Positions 51,590 to 63,865 of a stretch of 64,000 nt of DNA are shown one piece after another. Location of the stretch: contig OZ026602.1 in assembly GCA_964020085.1 (NCBI GenBank), forward strand, positions 31,822,977-31,886,976. The letters run 5' to 3'. Every line of letters starts with the position of its first letter. Position 1 is the stretch's first letter. The position numbers were made by a program, and so were the translations under genes. Below the pieces are notes generated by a model, which was not told the DNA's origin, did not search any database, and was given only the letters and a program-made list of their open reading frames with translations. The stretch is from Micromussa lordhowensis (Eukaryota; Cnidaria; Anthozoa; Scleractinia; Lobophylliidae).

Positions 51590-54500
51590 TAACATAGTTA
51601 ACAATAAGGAGTATTGATATCTCCTGTAGTCAGTGTTGTTTCGTTTGTGTATGCACCAGTATTCATGGTCTCGGACCAAAGCATGTTTTGTCAACATTTT
51701 GCTTTGTTTTGAATGGGTGCACATAATCACTTGAGGCTTTTTTCCCCTTTGTGTTTGGGCTGATTGCTGGGTTGCCAGGATTTGTCACCCATGGGAGCAG
51801 GTGGCAAGTAATTGAAGTTCCTGGATGTCCTCCATTAGTGATGCAGTTGTTTAGTAGGTTTTAAAATGACATGTACCGCTAAGAGGTAAGATGTTTAGGA
51901 ATACTGAGAATGTTTGTATTTGTCATTATTTGTTTCTTAGGTATTTTTAAGAGGCAGGTTGCTTGCTCTTTATGGGAGCATTATTGTTGGGAATTCCCCT
52001 TGCCACAAGTTTACCAGTGTCAAAGGCCACTCTGGGGAATTTTACCGAGATAATCTAATCGGTGCCTGTCGCGTGTCGTGGGTAAATTGTCGCGGGTCAC
52101 GGGTAAATTGTTGCTGGTCCGGAAAATTGTATTTTCAGTAGCTTGAAAATAAGCGGATATTAAATTTAAAATTGTAGTTTTTGTCTGCCCTTTTCCGCTC
52201 AGTGGGTTTTTGAGTGGGGTGCTTAAATGCGAAAATTTGATTTGAAGTCCTCTGAAATGACTGGAAATGAATCTAAAACTAACAAACGTTATAATAATTT
52301 TGATAATAATTTTAATTGCTCCTTGTTTCTGATATCTATTCGTCATATGATAAAAACGAAACCACCACGAATATCTGAGACTAAATCGCGAATGACATAA
52401 TTTGAATCTCATAAAAAGTGGGGGCAAAAGCCCTCTCAGCCCCTTCCCCCTGCGCTGTGCCTGCCTTGTACCTTTCACTGGACAAACGTCAGTCTGTCAC
52501 TCTGCAACAGATGCGAGTGAAGGATACGTTCTAGTGTCGAAGCGTTCAATTTTTAGAACTCTGTTTCCTCGTCTTTTAAAACTTTATACAGTTGCCTATA
52601 TTTCGTGGTGTTGGTCAGTCTTACGTTGATCATCTGATTCAAGAATCTGGCCTTTAGTGAGGGAAACAGCAAAGCCGGAGCTCAATTGTGTTTAAACGGC
52701 GTCTGCGTCACAGGTCAGTTGAATCTTTACTTTAATAATTTTACAGCAAATAAATATCTTTGCAATGAACTCGAAGCTAAATCGATCAAGTTTCTACTAC
52801 TGCCAACGAAATATGTAAAATGTCTTATTTATTTGTGCTGTTTTTTTACGGAGCCCCATCACTGAGCAATTCTCAAACTTTGCTAGTGAGGTTTAAAAAT
52901 AATATACGATGCAGCGTACACTCCCGCAATACCTGAAGATACGGAGACATGAATTTAGTGCCAAGCGATGGCTATTGACGAAATTCGCGACCACTTAAGT
53001 TTGATTATCGATTGATTATCGCTTGATTTTTCGATCATCGAGTTTCATCGGTTGTTCAGGTCCTAAAACATAGCAATTGTCTATCTAGCAACGGTATTAA
53101 CCAGGGCAATTCACAGTATAGATATTAAACTTCCAAATTTTCCTCTCAAAAGGTTACCGTATGCCTTCAGGGTGTCTCGTGTCCAAGGGATCTTATACTG
53201 ATCAAAGTAAAGCATATAGGGCTGGCTATCAAACTGTGCCAAGAATTTTGAAATGAAATGAATTGCCGAATTTTTGACGACCACTAATTGCCAGAGCCCT
53301 AATCACCTTTTGAAAGCTACAGGTGAAAACGAATTTTTTTAATCCCTAGTGTCTGCGTTTTGCCATATTCAATTGCAGTGAAAAATTACAGAACATTTTC
53401 CAAATAGGATTAAACAAATGTGAAGTGGTTGTGCAAAAATATTTCAAAATAAACAATTGCAGACAGGTTTTTTATTTGAGAAAACAGCCCTAAGAAAAAT
53501 ATCTTGCATCGCAAACAAACTCCACCCACAAACGCCTTCAAGTGGGTTCTTAGATAACCGAGACAATCAGAAATTTACGTTCGAATCTCGAAAACCCCTC
53601 GTGTTTTGCAATGCGCACAAGGTGGACAGTTTTTCCCGTAGCCTGGTTTTTCTTTAAGCTGGTCTGGCAAAATGGGGAAGACAAGAAAAACGATACTAAC
53701 GCCCTGGAACTTTACTTAGATTGGCTGAATGAAGAATTCAAACAAAAGAATACGCCACGGAGCAAATGTGCATGAATACTACTACAATGGGTCTCAATGA
53801 GTTTGACGTTTCATCGTATAGGACCCATCAGATGGAAAAGTCTCTTTCAAATCGCTGTTATCGTTGTCAAGTTCCCAAAATTTTACAGAACCTTCCTCTT
53901 CTCTTGACACGATCTTTTTGCCAGTTTGAACCGACAGCCAGAGCTTCATTCGCGAGGCCAGCTTTCGCTTCTTCACTCATTAATGTATTTTCATTCGTTT
54001 TTTGTTGTTTTGGCTTTTTCGAACTTTTCCACGATGTTTTCTGTGGTCCACGTTTACTTATCACCTAATACAAAAACTGCATGGCAGCTGGAACAACATT
54101 AACAATGCTGTTCAACTGAGTAGGCTTTTCAGTGTACATTGTGCTAGCTTTTTTCGAGTATTTTAGTGAGGAAAAAGCACTAACCAATATTCGATTATTT
54201 TTAATAGTTTTCCACAGAAAATAGAAATAAAAAAAATATATTTTACAAGAAAATGAAGACTTAACCTCTTCACTTAAGTATAACCGCGAGAGTATCGTAA
54301 CAGAACAACAGATCATTTAGATAATTATCTTTTGGTGAATTCTCGGTTAATTGCATAAACTCAGTTTAGGGTAGCGAAAAACTCATTCATTGGTTGAGCT
54401 TTGAGTTTTGGAGTCCGCTTGTAGTTGGAAGGTGAAGTAAACTGCTGTTCCAATTTCCTGTAGTTATTTAATTTGCGCACGAAATCTAGCATCATTACCA

Positions 54501-54640
54501 ATTTGCTTGTACGTGATTGTTAGTGTCGATGCAAAAGGAATGGCATGTAGTCAGTCTGATTCAAATAGTGATAACGACCCGGGGAACGGAGGCGTAGGTT
54601 AAAAACACTGATGAAGTTTCATAAATTTATTTTTCAGTAT
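51590..54640. other. 3-kb interval without a supported gene
   Basis: Short GGGTAAATTGTCGCGGGTCA-type direct repeats occur near 52080-52110. Opposing short ORFs at 53.8-54.07 kb contain SREEEGSVKFWELDNDNSDL and SKRGPQKTSWKSSKKPKQQK in different frames, which may be a decayed exon, but no family is recognised. Confidence 0.4.
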
Positions 54641-54650
54641 CGTATCATTA

Positions 54651-56732
54651 ATGGCGTCGAATGATAAGCCCAGTTTGTTGGAAAGAATGAGAGGAGAAGG
54701 TTTTGAGGTGGACTTCGATCCGCCAGGAAATGGCATGTGTTTTTATGCTGCCGCTGGCCACCAGCTTGGCATGAGTGCAAGTGCTGTGCAGGAATTAGTT
54801 TTTAACTATCTTCATCATCATAGATATGAAGTATGTATATGCTCTTATTATCAATAGTGTGCTCGTCATGCGCAGTCAATACTATGGGCGACGTTCTGCC
54901 ATTCTTGATTGTGGGTAACTATACATTATTGTTATTGTCCAAGTTTGGTAAAGTAACAAAGTTATAATTAATTATGACCAAATGAAAGGTCTGGGTCTGC
55001 CAATGTTACTGACTGTGTGTCTAGTTTTGGATTAAATGCAACATATTTTATTTGTGGTTGTTGTTGTCATTGAAAATAGGAGAATGGCGACGATCGGCTG
55101 GACTTCCTATGCAGCGTTGACATTGGTGGAAAGAAGGCTCCCAATTCGTGGAGTAAAGCACTGGATCTCCTAAAACAAAACTACGCAAATGCGATGGTCA
55201 TCCGCTCTATTCCTGAGATTTTGCACCATAAAGTGGTTATTGTGACAGTGCATGGGGTACGTCAAGCTTTAGTTTCCCATTTTATGCATATTTGATGATT
55301 CAAAACGTTTATTGGTAATTCTTTTGTTTCAGTCATCTCCTGGCAAATATGTCAAGGTATTTGTACCCAAGAAGGGGCCGTACATTGGGACGCTGTATTT
55401 TGGTCACACAGGCGAGCATTACATCGCTCTAAAGCCATTAAGGGCTGAGGTAATCCCAGGCCCTTCATGATTGGTATTATGTTGCTTTTGATATATAAAA
55501 TAACGTATCTCCGCTTCACGAAAAAAGAAAACTGATTTTCTATTTTAAAATGTGCGGAAGTTAGCGACACTAACGCAATATTCAAATGCAAATAGTATGT
55601 TATTTGTGTTTTAGTTAATCTGCATGGTCTATAAATAGGTGAACGAACTATAAATTGGAGGCCCGTGAGACTCGTAGGAACTAAGCGGGGATGGGGGAAG
55701 AGGGCGGTTTTTTTTTCGCATAGCCACCGGCTTTTCTTCCCCAGCAGGTCTAGGCCCCTCCCCTTGATGCCGCCTGCATAGCGCGTCGCAAACAAATGCC
55801 AACTAGGCTCCGAGGCTAATTCTTAGACGTGGTCATCAAATGCGCAATTCTGGCAACAACCAGATAAGATCAAAACTTGTCATGCCTATTGACCCACTTC
55901 CCCTGAAAATTCTCAAAAACTTCATCTTTGCAGCAATCTGACGACAATCACGCGACCGCAAAGTCTACCCCAACACTGGATCTGACATATGAATCGGATC
56001 AAGACTCAGATGTCACCATTATATCCCCTCAAAAAGGAAACATTAACAAAGAGGTAAATATGACAGAAGTCGTTTGGCTCCATTATTGACTGAACATCAG
56101 TCAGATTCAAGCCTTTTGACAGAATACCGCCAAACAGTTGCACCTTTCCCCTTCAATCTTACTGGTCCCAATTTCAATTATTTCTGGTGATGACGTCATT
56201 CAAACACTACTGGGTTGCGTTATAGTGGAATGTTCATTACTTAGTGGGCTATCTACCGACGTAAAATGATAAGTGAAGTATAGAGTAAAAACGGAAGCAT
56301 TGAGGAGTCCCCGACCATGGCGCAACTTCCTCGCGCGCGTTTTGTACACTGGTAGGAATTAGACTGCACGCATCTTTACAGAAGTCTGACGACAACCACG
56401 GAAAGACTCCTCAAAAGGTCCCTCCAACATTGAATCAAGACTCTGACTGTGAAATAATATCTCCAAAAAAGTTTGGATCTAAGAACAGAAAGGTATGTTG
56501 TAGGACGTTTACTGCTCTCCAGGATTAGCTACTTACAGAATTTTACGGTATAGCCCTCATTAACACGATTTTTCCCTGGAACAAACAGAAATAGAAATGT
56601 TAAGTACATCATTGTAATCTCTTTCCTCGATTGTTTGAACTTTTCTCATTATAGAAAAGAAGTGACCAACCACTAAACTCCAAACCAAGCAATTCTGAAG
56701 TAGTTGATAAAAGTGTTGTTTTTTGTCACTGA
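54651..56732 (+). CDS. OTU-type cysteine protease-like protein, six exons
   Basis: Exons 54651-54830, 55080-55256, 55333-55449, 55934-56053, 56382-56492 and 56655-56732 all have GT/AG borders, are all phase 0, and join into 260 residues without a stop. Exon 1 has the OTU nucleophile region (FDPPGNGMCFYAAAGHQLG) and exon 3 the catalytic-His strand (TGEHYIALKP). OTU enzymes remove ubiquitin. Exons 4 and 5 are related duplicates, each (Q/K)SDDNH..TL..DSD..IISP, with hydrophobic cores after acidic residues that resemble SUMO-interacting motifs. The last exon ends 6 bp before a hairpin. It could be a host gene or a transposon passenger. Confidence 0.65.
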
Positions 56733-56737
56733 CTTGT

Positions 56738-56834
56738 ATATTACGGTAAGACGTTGCGGCTAACTCTTAAGCCTTCATCAGTTTTTTCAATTGATGAAGG
56801 CTTAAGAGTTAGCCGAAACGTCTTACCGTAATAT
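56738..56834. repeat. 97-bp hairpin with hammerhead-like core words
   Basis: Arms of about 43 bp differ at one or two bases around an 11-bp loop. The right arm reads TGATGA, a GGCT..AGCC stem, then GAAAC and GTC, in the order of a hammerhead ribozyme core. However, the base before TGATGA is T rather than the required C. The left arm read on the minus strand has GCAA in place of GAAA. It is a foldback repeat; ribozyme activity is doubtful. Confidence 0.8.
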
Positions 56835-56839
56835 GTCAT

Positions 56840-59790
56840 CTCCTGACTACAATTACTCCATTTTTAAACACAATTCTGAAGTTATTAAGTGTTTCTTGAC
56901 CGTTTTCATCAAATATATTTTCTACTGTTTGTTGGTCGTTATACATCATGGCACAGTCAAATAATGCGTGAAATATGACGAAAAACAGTTTAAAATTGTT
57001 TTTAAAATTGTTTTTAAAATATTTTGTTATGGATATATTAATATAAAGGCCAAGAGAAGAGCTCCGTTGGTTATGGACTGGTGAGAAGATGAGGAGACTT
57101 ACCAACCAGGGATATCTGTATTTCAGATTATAACATTGGACCCTAATTAGGTTCACCGTGGGTTCCATTGCCCACCTCCCGATCCTGACTTTTTAAACAC
57201 TCATGAAAAATCGAAAATTTGTTTTTATCACGTGTAACTTGATACAGTGATTGACTGAGTAACGGTTAACGATCTGTGAAAATTTCGGTCAATTTCAAGA
57301 ATGTATGCCAGAGTTATGACGTTTGGAAGTTTTTTTTGTGGGCCAAGGAACACTTGTGGGAGAATCACATTAAAACTTTTCCAAAAAAGCTGAGAATTTG
57401 GAGTTCAAGGTCAAATAACGATTGAAAACTCTCCATGCATGGCCCTTAAGCTAACCCTCCGTGCACCCCTAAGAAATCCTGACTTGGAAAAAAAATGGAG
57501 TGAAGGTATCTGTGTTACACTCTACTTAAAATGAATTGAGACAAAAAAAGTTTTGAAACTCCTCCTTCATTTTTTTCCGAACGTAGAAGATGCATCTTTG
57601 AGGGTTAAGGCATGAAACTTACACCACTTTTAGATGAGATTTATAACAACACTCTGTGAAAAAATCAGATCAATTGGTTCATTTTCCTCTGAATTATTAA
57701 CGTTTTTGTGTTTTAACTTTGACAAAATCTTTGGGTGGGCAATGTAACCTGACTTCTTTTAGTGCTGTAAGGGCTGAATTTAATCATTTTTCAATTTTTT
57801 TTTTATTTGAAAGTGCTTTAAACGATCTACAAGTTGATGTATTTAGATATTTCTAACCCTCAAATGCTCAAGAGATAATTGAATTCAAAGTCTCAAAATG
57901 TGAGCAATGTAACGTTTTTTTTTGAAAAACTAGTTGTCTTAGAAAAATTTGTCTCAAGGATCGACATTTTTATATTTTCTTCTGTACTTTTAGCAATCAA
58001 AAGGTCATTATATGTTCTAAATATCTAAGAGGTAACTCACTCATCGATGGTATTTTCTCAGAGATATGAAGCTGCAAAGTCTTACGATTTTCAAAGTGGA
58101 CTTAAAATTTTACGCCTCTTTTATGCCTGTAAAATGCCAACACCTACCTAATTAAGGGCGCCTTTTCAAAAGTAGCCCCATAACTTTTAATTAGAATTAT
58201 TAGACAATGTCCCGACAGAGGCTTTAGAAAATCCACAGAAATTTAGAGGTCTAACTCTCAGACACAAAATAATGACTAACATTTCAGACCATATCATACC
58301 ACTCTTGACAAAAAATTTATAAAAAATTGTAGTTTTAATATTTTCCGTTGCAATTTTCACACATAGCAGTTCAGATACTGTTAATAGTGTACTAGAAGTA
58401 TGATAAGATTTGAGGGATATTTGAAAGAGTCGCGCTTTTCTCATTAGGCCTTATTTTAAGAAAACGCATTTTTTCCAAAGAACCGGTGGCACTACTTCTT
58501 TTTAATATAACTTTTGTAATACTTAATGTTTGACAACATACTATGTATAGTTCGAAAGAGAAAACTTTGCTCTATAACATACTTAAATTTCAGATGAAAT
58601 AAGTTAATCTGAAATTTATTATGATTTTTTAAAATCCGTAAAATGGACATTGCGAACCTATATTAGCTGGTTTCAAAAAAATCATAAAAAAATCCACAAT
58701 AGGCCGTTTTTTTCGAGGTTTTCACCAATGAATAGTTCAAGATCTGTACTTTTATGTCTTATATGTCTTTTGTGCATTTCTGTCTATTTTAATAACAATT
58801 TCAATACAAAACATTTGGCTTTTTCCTTTTTGTTGGGTACTTGCAGTACATCTAAGATAGCACTCAAGACAATAGACTTAGAAGAATCTCTTTTAAGATT
58901 TGTAACCCTTACTAGTGTGGCAAGCTTTGTACCAAGTTTGAAGCTTTTACGTTAAAACACAAAAAAGTTATAAATCTTCAAGTTATATTGATCTTTGTGC
59001 ATCATACATCATAGTACCCATTGCAACAAGCCTTCGAGTTGGTAAGTCATGCTTTTTGAGCTCCGTCTTTTTTGCCATTTTGCACCCTTAAAACACTGCG
59101 CAGAGGCAATCCAACTATCGGAAGAGTTGTCTAAGGTGCTCGGGCAACTGCCTTGAACATTTTCTTCCCGTAGAACACGTTTGCGTCTGCGCAGGCTTTG
59201 GTTGGAGTTTAAGGGTGCTCTCTGACCACATTTATGATTGAGGAACTCGCCATTCGGGCTGGAGGACCTCTTTATTGATGTTCTGATGTTACATTATGCT
59301 TGTTCATGTTGTGAGGAACCCTTTGGTGTTGATTTTGTTGAAATGGGTTCCTCCATTAATTAGTTATCACGTGATTTGTGTCGAAACTTTACACCTTAAT
59401 AACTTTGCGAGGTTTAAACCGATTTGCCAGTTTATTAGCTATCCAGCTTGCCCCTAACATGCGCTATGTGCATGCTAAATTTTGTTGCAATTGATAAAAT
59501 TCTCGCAGAGTTATTAGCTGTTAAAGTTTTCAACAAAATGGCGGACTCAACTTAGTTGGTACCATGCCCCCAACTGTTTTAACGCGAAAATGAGGCTAAC
59601 CTTTGACCCCTTCTAACCCCTAGAGGATTTTATGACAGTGTTTCAAATTTACATGGATAGTACTATGGGCCAATGGGTACTCCGCCAGGTTGTTGGTTTC
59701 ACTTGGCACTAGAATATCTGTAAGTTGCAACTCACTTATTACTATAATTACAGCTAAATTAATGACAACTTTTAGGTTTCTGTGGCAAAA
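56840..59790. other. 3-kb AT-rich noncoding region upstream of recombinase gene
   Basis: No supported ORF. It contains GGGCAATGTAAC (57737), GAGCAATGTAAC (57903) and a related complement (CCATTGCCCACC at 57168-57180), words that recur as an array at the right edge of the window. Confidence 0.5.
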
Positions 59791-59804
59791 GTTTGTATGC
59801 CATT

Positions 59805-62800
59805 ATGGCACTTTCCCGAATGCAAAGTTTGATCAACCGTGCAATGAGTGGCGATGAGAGTGCTCTAGATTTATTAGATGTTCTGGATGAGGAGGTAGTA
59901 CCAGCTGTTAAAGCCATCACACCTCAGACTTTGCAAGCTGACTACAAATACGGCTGCAGACAGTATCTTGCAGCTTTACACCTTCAAGTTAAGGGCATGG
60001 AACGATTAGCTAAAAGGTACATTTTAAAATTATCTTGGATCAACAAACACCACTTCAATGGAAGAGCCTTGCCAGAAGAAGTCACCCACATATCTGCCGA
60101 TGAGATATTGGAAGAAATGTCGATAATGTCCGCAGATTTGCCCCTAACCAGGCACAGCAAAGATCTGTCAGACTCAGACGAAGCAGAGCAGGAAGACAAT
60201 TTGGTCCCCGAATCAGAAGATGACGAAGAGGTGGAGACTCCTTTATCTATGGTTGCCAAAAAGCTTAAATTAACCCCATCAACAAGTAAGCCTAGCTCAT
60301 CAACGCCTAGCTCATCAATATCATCCAAACGTTCCCACCACAAAAAGCAGCGCTGTAAAGTGCCTGGATGCAAGTTCCATGGGTTTGACCTAAAGAGACA
60401 CATGCAAGTCCACGTCAAAAAGGGTGAAATTTCCCAAGAGAATGTCACTAAGTTGAGCAAAATCATGTCAACAGGCTTGAAACAAAGGGGAAAAACAGTG
60501 CAGAAAAACAAAGGTGGCAAACCAAAAAAAGGACGATTCCGCAAATGGTGTCCTGTTCCCGGTTGTGATAAGATTGTGTTGAATATTGGCAGACACCTTT
60601 CCTGTAGCAAAGAACACAACATCGCAAAAGGGAACTCCCATTACGCCAGGCTACTGAAACAGGCAAAGAGATACACGGGCACTGCAGAGTTGCAAGTCTT
60701 CCTTCAAAGACCAACTTTAGAGGAGAGTGATGAAGAAGAAGAAACATGAAGCCAGTCAAAAGAGGAAGAAAAAAGTGATGATCCTGGCCAAAGCCAAAGA
60801 GCCCAAGTAGACGTAGATGTTGAAAGCGACAACGCAGACCCAGGAGAGGACGATCCCAACCAAGAAGACGACAAGAGCCAGAAAAACGATGACAGTGAGA
60901 ACTCTGTGGAAGAAGGCAATGAAGCCTCTGATGAAAGCGATGAGAAAGAAGAGAGTGAGGAGTCTGGAGAAAGCGAGGAGTCTGGAGAAAGCGAGGAATC
61001 AGAGACAATGACCGCAGAGAAGTACTTCACAGCCACTGTCTTCGACAATTATCGCCATGAATGGTTAGTTGGGTTCTACGACTATCTCTCACGGCCATCT
61101 GCTGGTCACAAGAAGAAGTATATCAAATTGCAACACGCAGGCCAGATGAAAAACATCCTCGAGTACATAGACAGCAAGGGGGATGACATCTTGTGCCTAG
61201 CTGGAGACGAGGGCGATGCTGTGTGGAAACGCTTTGTTGTTCCGGTTTTGGAAAACCAAACCAAAAAAGGTGGGACTATCATATCCTATCTCACCAGCTT
61301 TGAGAAATTTCTGCGCTATGTGACAAACCCGCACTTCAACAAGGATGCCCCTCCACTTTATAAAGATTACAAGGACTTGTTCGTTGCGATCCTGCCAGAG
61401 ATTAAAGGCTGGAGATCGACAGTTGACGCTGAAACCCAAGCTGATCAGAACCAGCGTTGGCTCAATGAAAGCAATGCCTTGTTGACCCCAGAGGAGATAA
61501 CCGCACTAAAGAATTCCAAAGTCTACATTGAGGGCACCAAAGCTATCCAACAAGCTAAGGTTGGGAAAGCGCTATCCCAGAGAGAATTTGCTTTGGCCAG
61601 GGACCTTTTGCTTGTGCGGTTTGCAACAGATAATGCCACCAGACCTGGGCCCTTGAACAATGCAAAACTGTGCGACTATGAAAAGGCAGAAGTGTCCAAA
61701 GGCAACCAGGTCATGCTGATTTCCAAACACAAGAGGGCCAAGGATGGGCCTGCTATTCTTGGTATGAAACCGGATCTGCAGGAGCTCATGGAAGTATATG
61801 TAAAGAAGATCAGGCCGCAATGGGCACTTGAGGGTAAAGACCATCTCTTTGTGACCGTGGAAGGAAAGCCGTTTCCAGAGGGCACAATTGACAGAAGAGT
61901 GTCAGCCTTCTTCGAAAAGGCCAAGCTGGGAAAGAAATTGGCACACGTTAGTGTCAGAAAGTTCGTAACAACGAAAACAAAGGAGAAAGGGACACAAGAA
62001 GAGGCCGCAATAGTTCAGCCAGTAATGGCCCATTCAGCAAAAACTGCGGAAAGAGCCTATGTTCGCGCCAATCTCACGAGATTAGGGTCAGAGGCTCTTC
62101 ACATCATAGAGCGAGTGACGGCTGATGACAAAAAAGACCAAAATGATGACAATGAAGACGAGGATGAGGAAGCTGCTGCAACATCCAAATCTCCGAGTGT
62201 TGCGAAAGGAGCAAGAGCTCAAGATGACAATGATAATGTCCCAGAACCTGCTGAGTCCACTGGAATGACCGCCGCTTCGAGCTGCACTGTTTCTCTTGTC
62301 TCAGAAGGAGTTGTGCCACCAACACCAGGTAGAGGGTTGACTGAAGATCAGAAGTCAGCCATATTGGAAGCCTTTGACGAGGAGATTAGTGCTGGCATAA
62401 AAGTGTCAAAGGCACTAGCGCAGAACAGGTGCGGCACCAATCGTGTCCTGTCAGTCCTTGCCACATCCATGAACAGAATGAAGCAGGTGGTAAACCATGT
62501 CAATTACATCATCTACAAGAACGCAAGAGCACCTCCCCCGCAGGCAGACGAGCCGACGAGTCCTTCAAAGGTAGCTGATTGGCTGCACGTTTATGATGAT
62601 CGTTCCACAAGGTCATCTGGCAGCCGCCAAGAGTGGGATGAAGATGACACCAGAGCCATTGAAAAAGCCTTCAAAAAGTACTCTTCCTTGCCATCGACAA
62701 CAGAAATCAGAAAGATTCTCAAGCAGGACACCAAGTTGTACTCAATCTTGGACAGGGAAGGATGGTCCAGAAGCTACACAAAAGTAAAAAACATTTTCAA

Positions 62801-62819
62801 GAAAAAAGCCAAAAAATAA
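59805..62819 (+). CDS. Crypton-like tyrosine recombinase ORF with one in-frame TGA
   Basis: One frame of about 1004 codons runs from ATG 59805 (ATTATGG), broken only by TGA at 60747-60749. In order: an N-terminal helical region; acidic linker; two C2H2-like fingers (CKVPGCKFHGFDLKRHMQVH and CPVPGCDKIVLNIGRHLSC..H); a very acidic Ser/Glu stretch; a recombinase domain with Arg (NATRPGPLNN near 61640), Lys (SKHKRAKDG), HxxR (AHVSVRKF near 61940) and a Tyr (MAHSAKTAERAYVR, near 62053); and two C-terminal Myb/SANT-like segments. The catalytic set fits Crypton/DIRS-type enzymes. The stop may be inactivating, read through, or an error. Confidence 0.7.
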
Positions 62820-62934
62820 ACACCACCACTGGTCTTGGATATTGGTCAGGGATAAAACACGAGCTAGGGTAGCCAACCCCTGGGGAGTACCCCACCAATG
62901 ATCCTTGGCTCTTTGGTTGTTGTTTAAAACAAGC

Positions 62935-62960
62935 AAAAAAAAAAAAAAAAAAAAAAAAAA
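62935..62960 (+). repeat. poly(A) tract
   Basis: An uninterrupted run of about 25 adenines lies 115 bp after the recombinase stop. A retroposed tail or simple repeat is possible. Confidence 0.9.
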
Positions 62961-63407
62961 TCGGTCTCGTTCAATGTGCCTGGATCCGAGTGGGGTTCCT
63001 GACGTTCTAACATCAGGTGAATCTCTCAATGACAGTGAAGGGCTTTGTAATGTGTTGTGTTGTGTTGTTATGTGTCCCTCTCACAGTAGTCCTACCTTGT
63101 CGTGGTTGAGAGGCTGGTGGATGTAAGATGATCACCAAAATTCCAAGCCGCGTTAACCCAACTCTACAGAATTCTGCTACCATGCCTTAAGGAGGGAAAC
63201 GTTCTTAGCCTTGTGGGACACATTGTAAATGTTCAATGTTAGCTTTGTCACTCACGCATGCGTATACAAATATTGGAAATAAAGACTCCCTTTTCCCTCA
63301 AATGAAGCCTGCAGCAATGTAAGTCATTACTCAAGGCTACAAGATATCGCGTTTACCGTTTATTGTTTTGTTGAAATTTACAACAGAGATAAACATTACT
63401 CAACGCC

Positions 63408-63545
63408 TGGCCATTTTGTTCGAAATTTTTAAAGTGTCTTAAAGACTTCCGTTTACTAAATTTATTGCGAAAATAGTTCTTTTAGCCATAAATTAAGTAA
63501 AAGAAAGTCCTTAAGACACTTTAAAAATTTCGAACAAAATGGCCA
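63408..63545. mobile_element. 138-bp foldback MITE
   Basis: The outer 35 bp of each arm (TGGCCATTTTGTTCGAAATT and onward) are exact inverse complements, and similarity continues inward to about 60 bp. No open frame. CAACGCC and CAACCCC-like sequence flanks it on the left and right, but no clear duplication. Confidence 0.85.
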
Positions 63546-63865
63546 TTCAACCCCTTTCGATAAAATACAATAAGGTAACCAGAAGACTTTAAAACTACCA
63601 AATATGGTAATGGCAAGACAAAGAGATCATGCAACAACAACAGTTATCGTGTCTTGTAGTTGTTTAGGCCATCCCTCTCAAAGAAACAAGTCAATTTATA
63701 AGTGCAAGCCATGTTAAGACACAACGACATCCCAAAAAATATAAACAACTGTGCAAGACACTACAGCGCATGAGCAGTTATCTGCCAAAATTTCAGCCTA
63801 TTCGCCTTTAAACTGTATGATCTAAAGAGAAATCAACATGCTGTATAAATTATGCAAATGAACCT

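Noticed and set aside
53766..54068. Opposing ORFs as a real gene
   Set aside because: Frames switch, no domain is recognised, and no convincing splice sites link them to other exons.
56836..57168. Minus-strand 110-aa ORF
   Set aside because: It overlaps the hairpin edge, has AT-driven Asn/Phe/Ile composition, and shows no motif or splice context.
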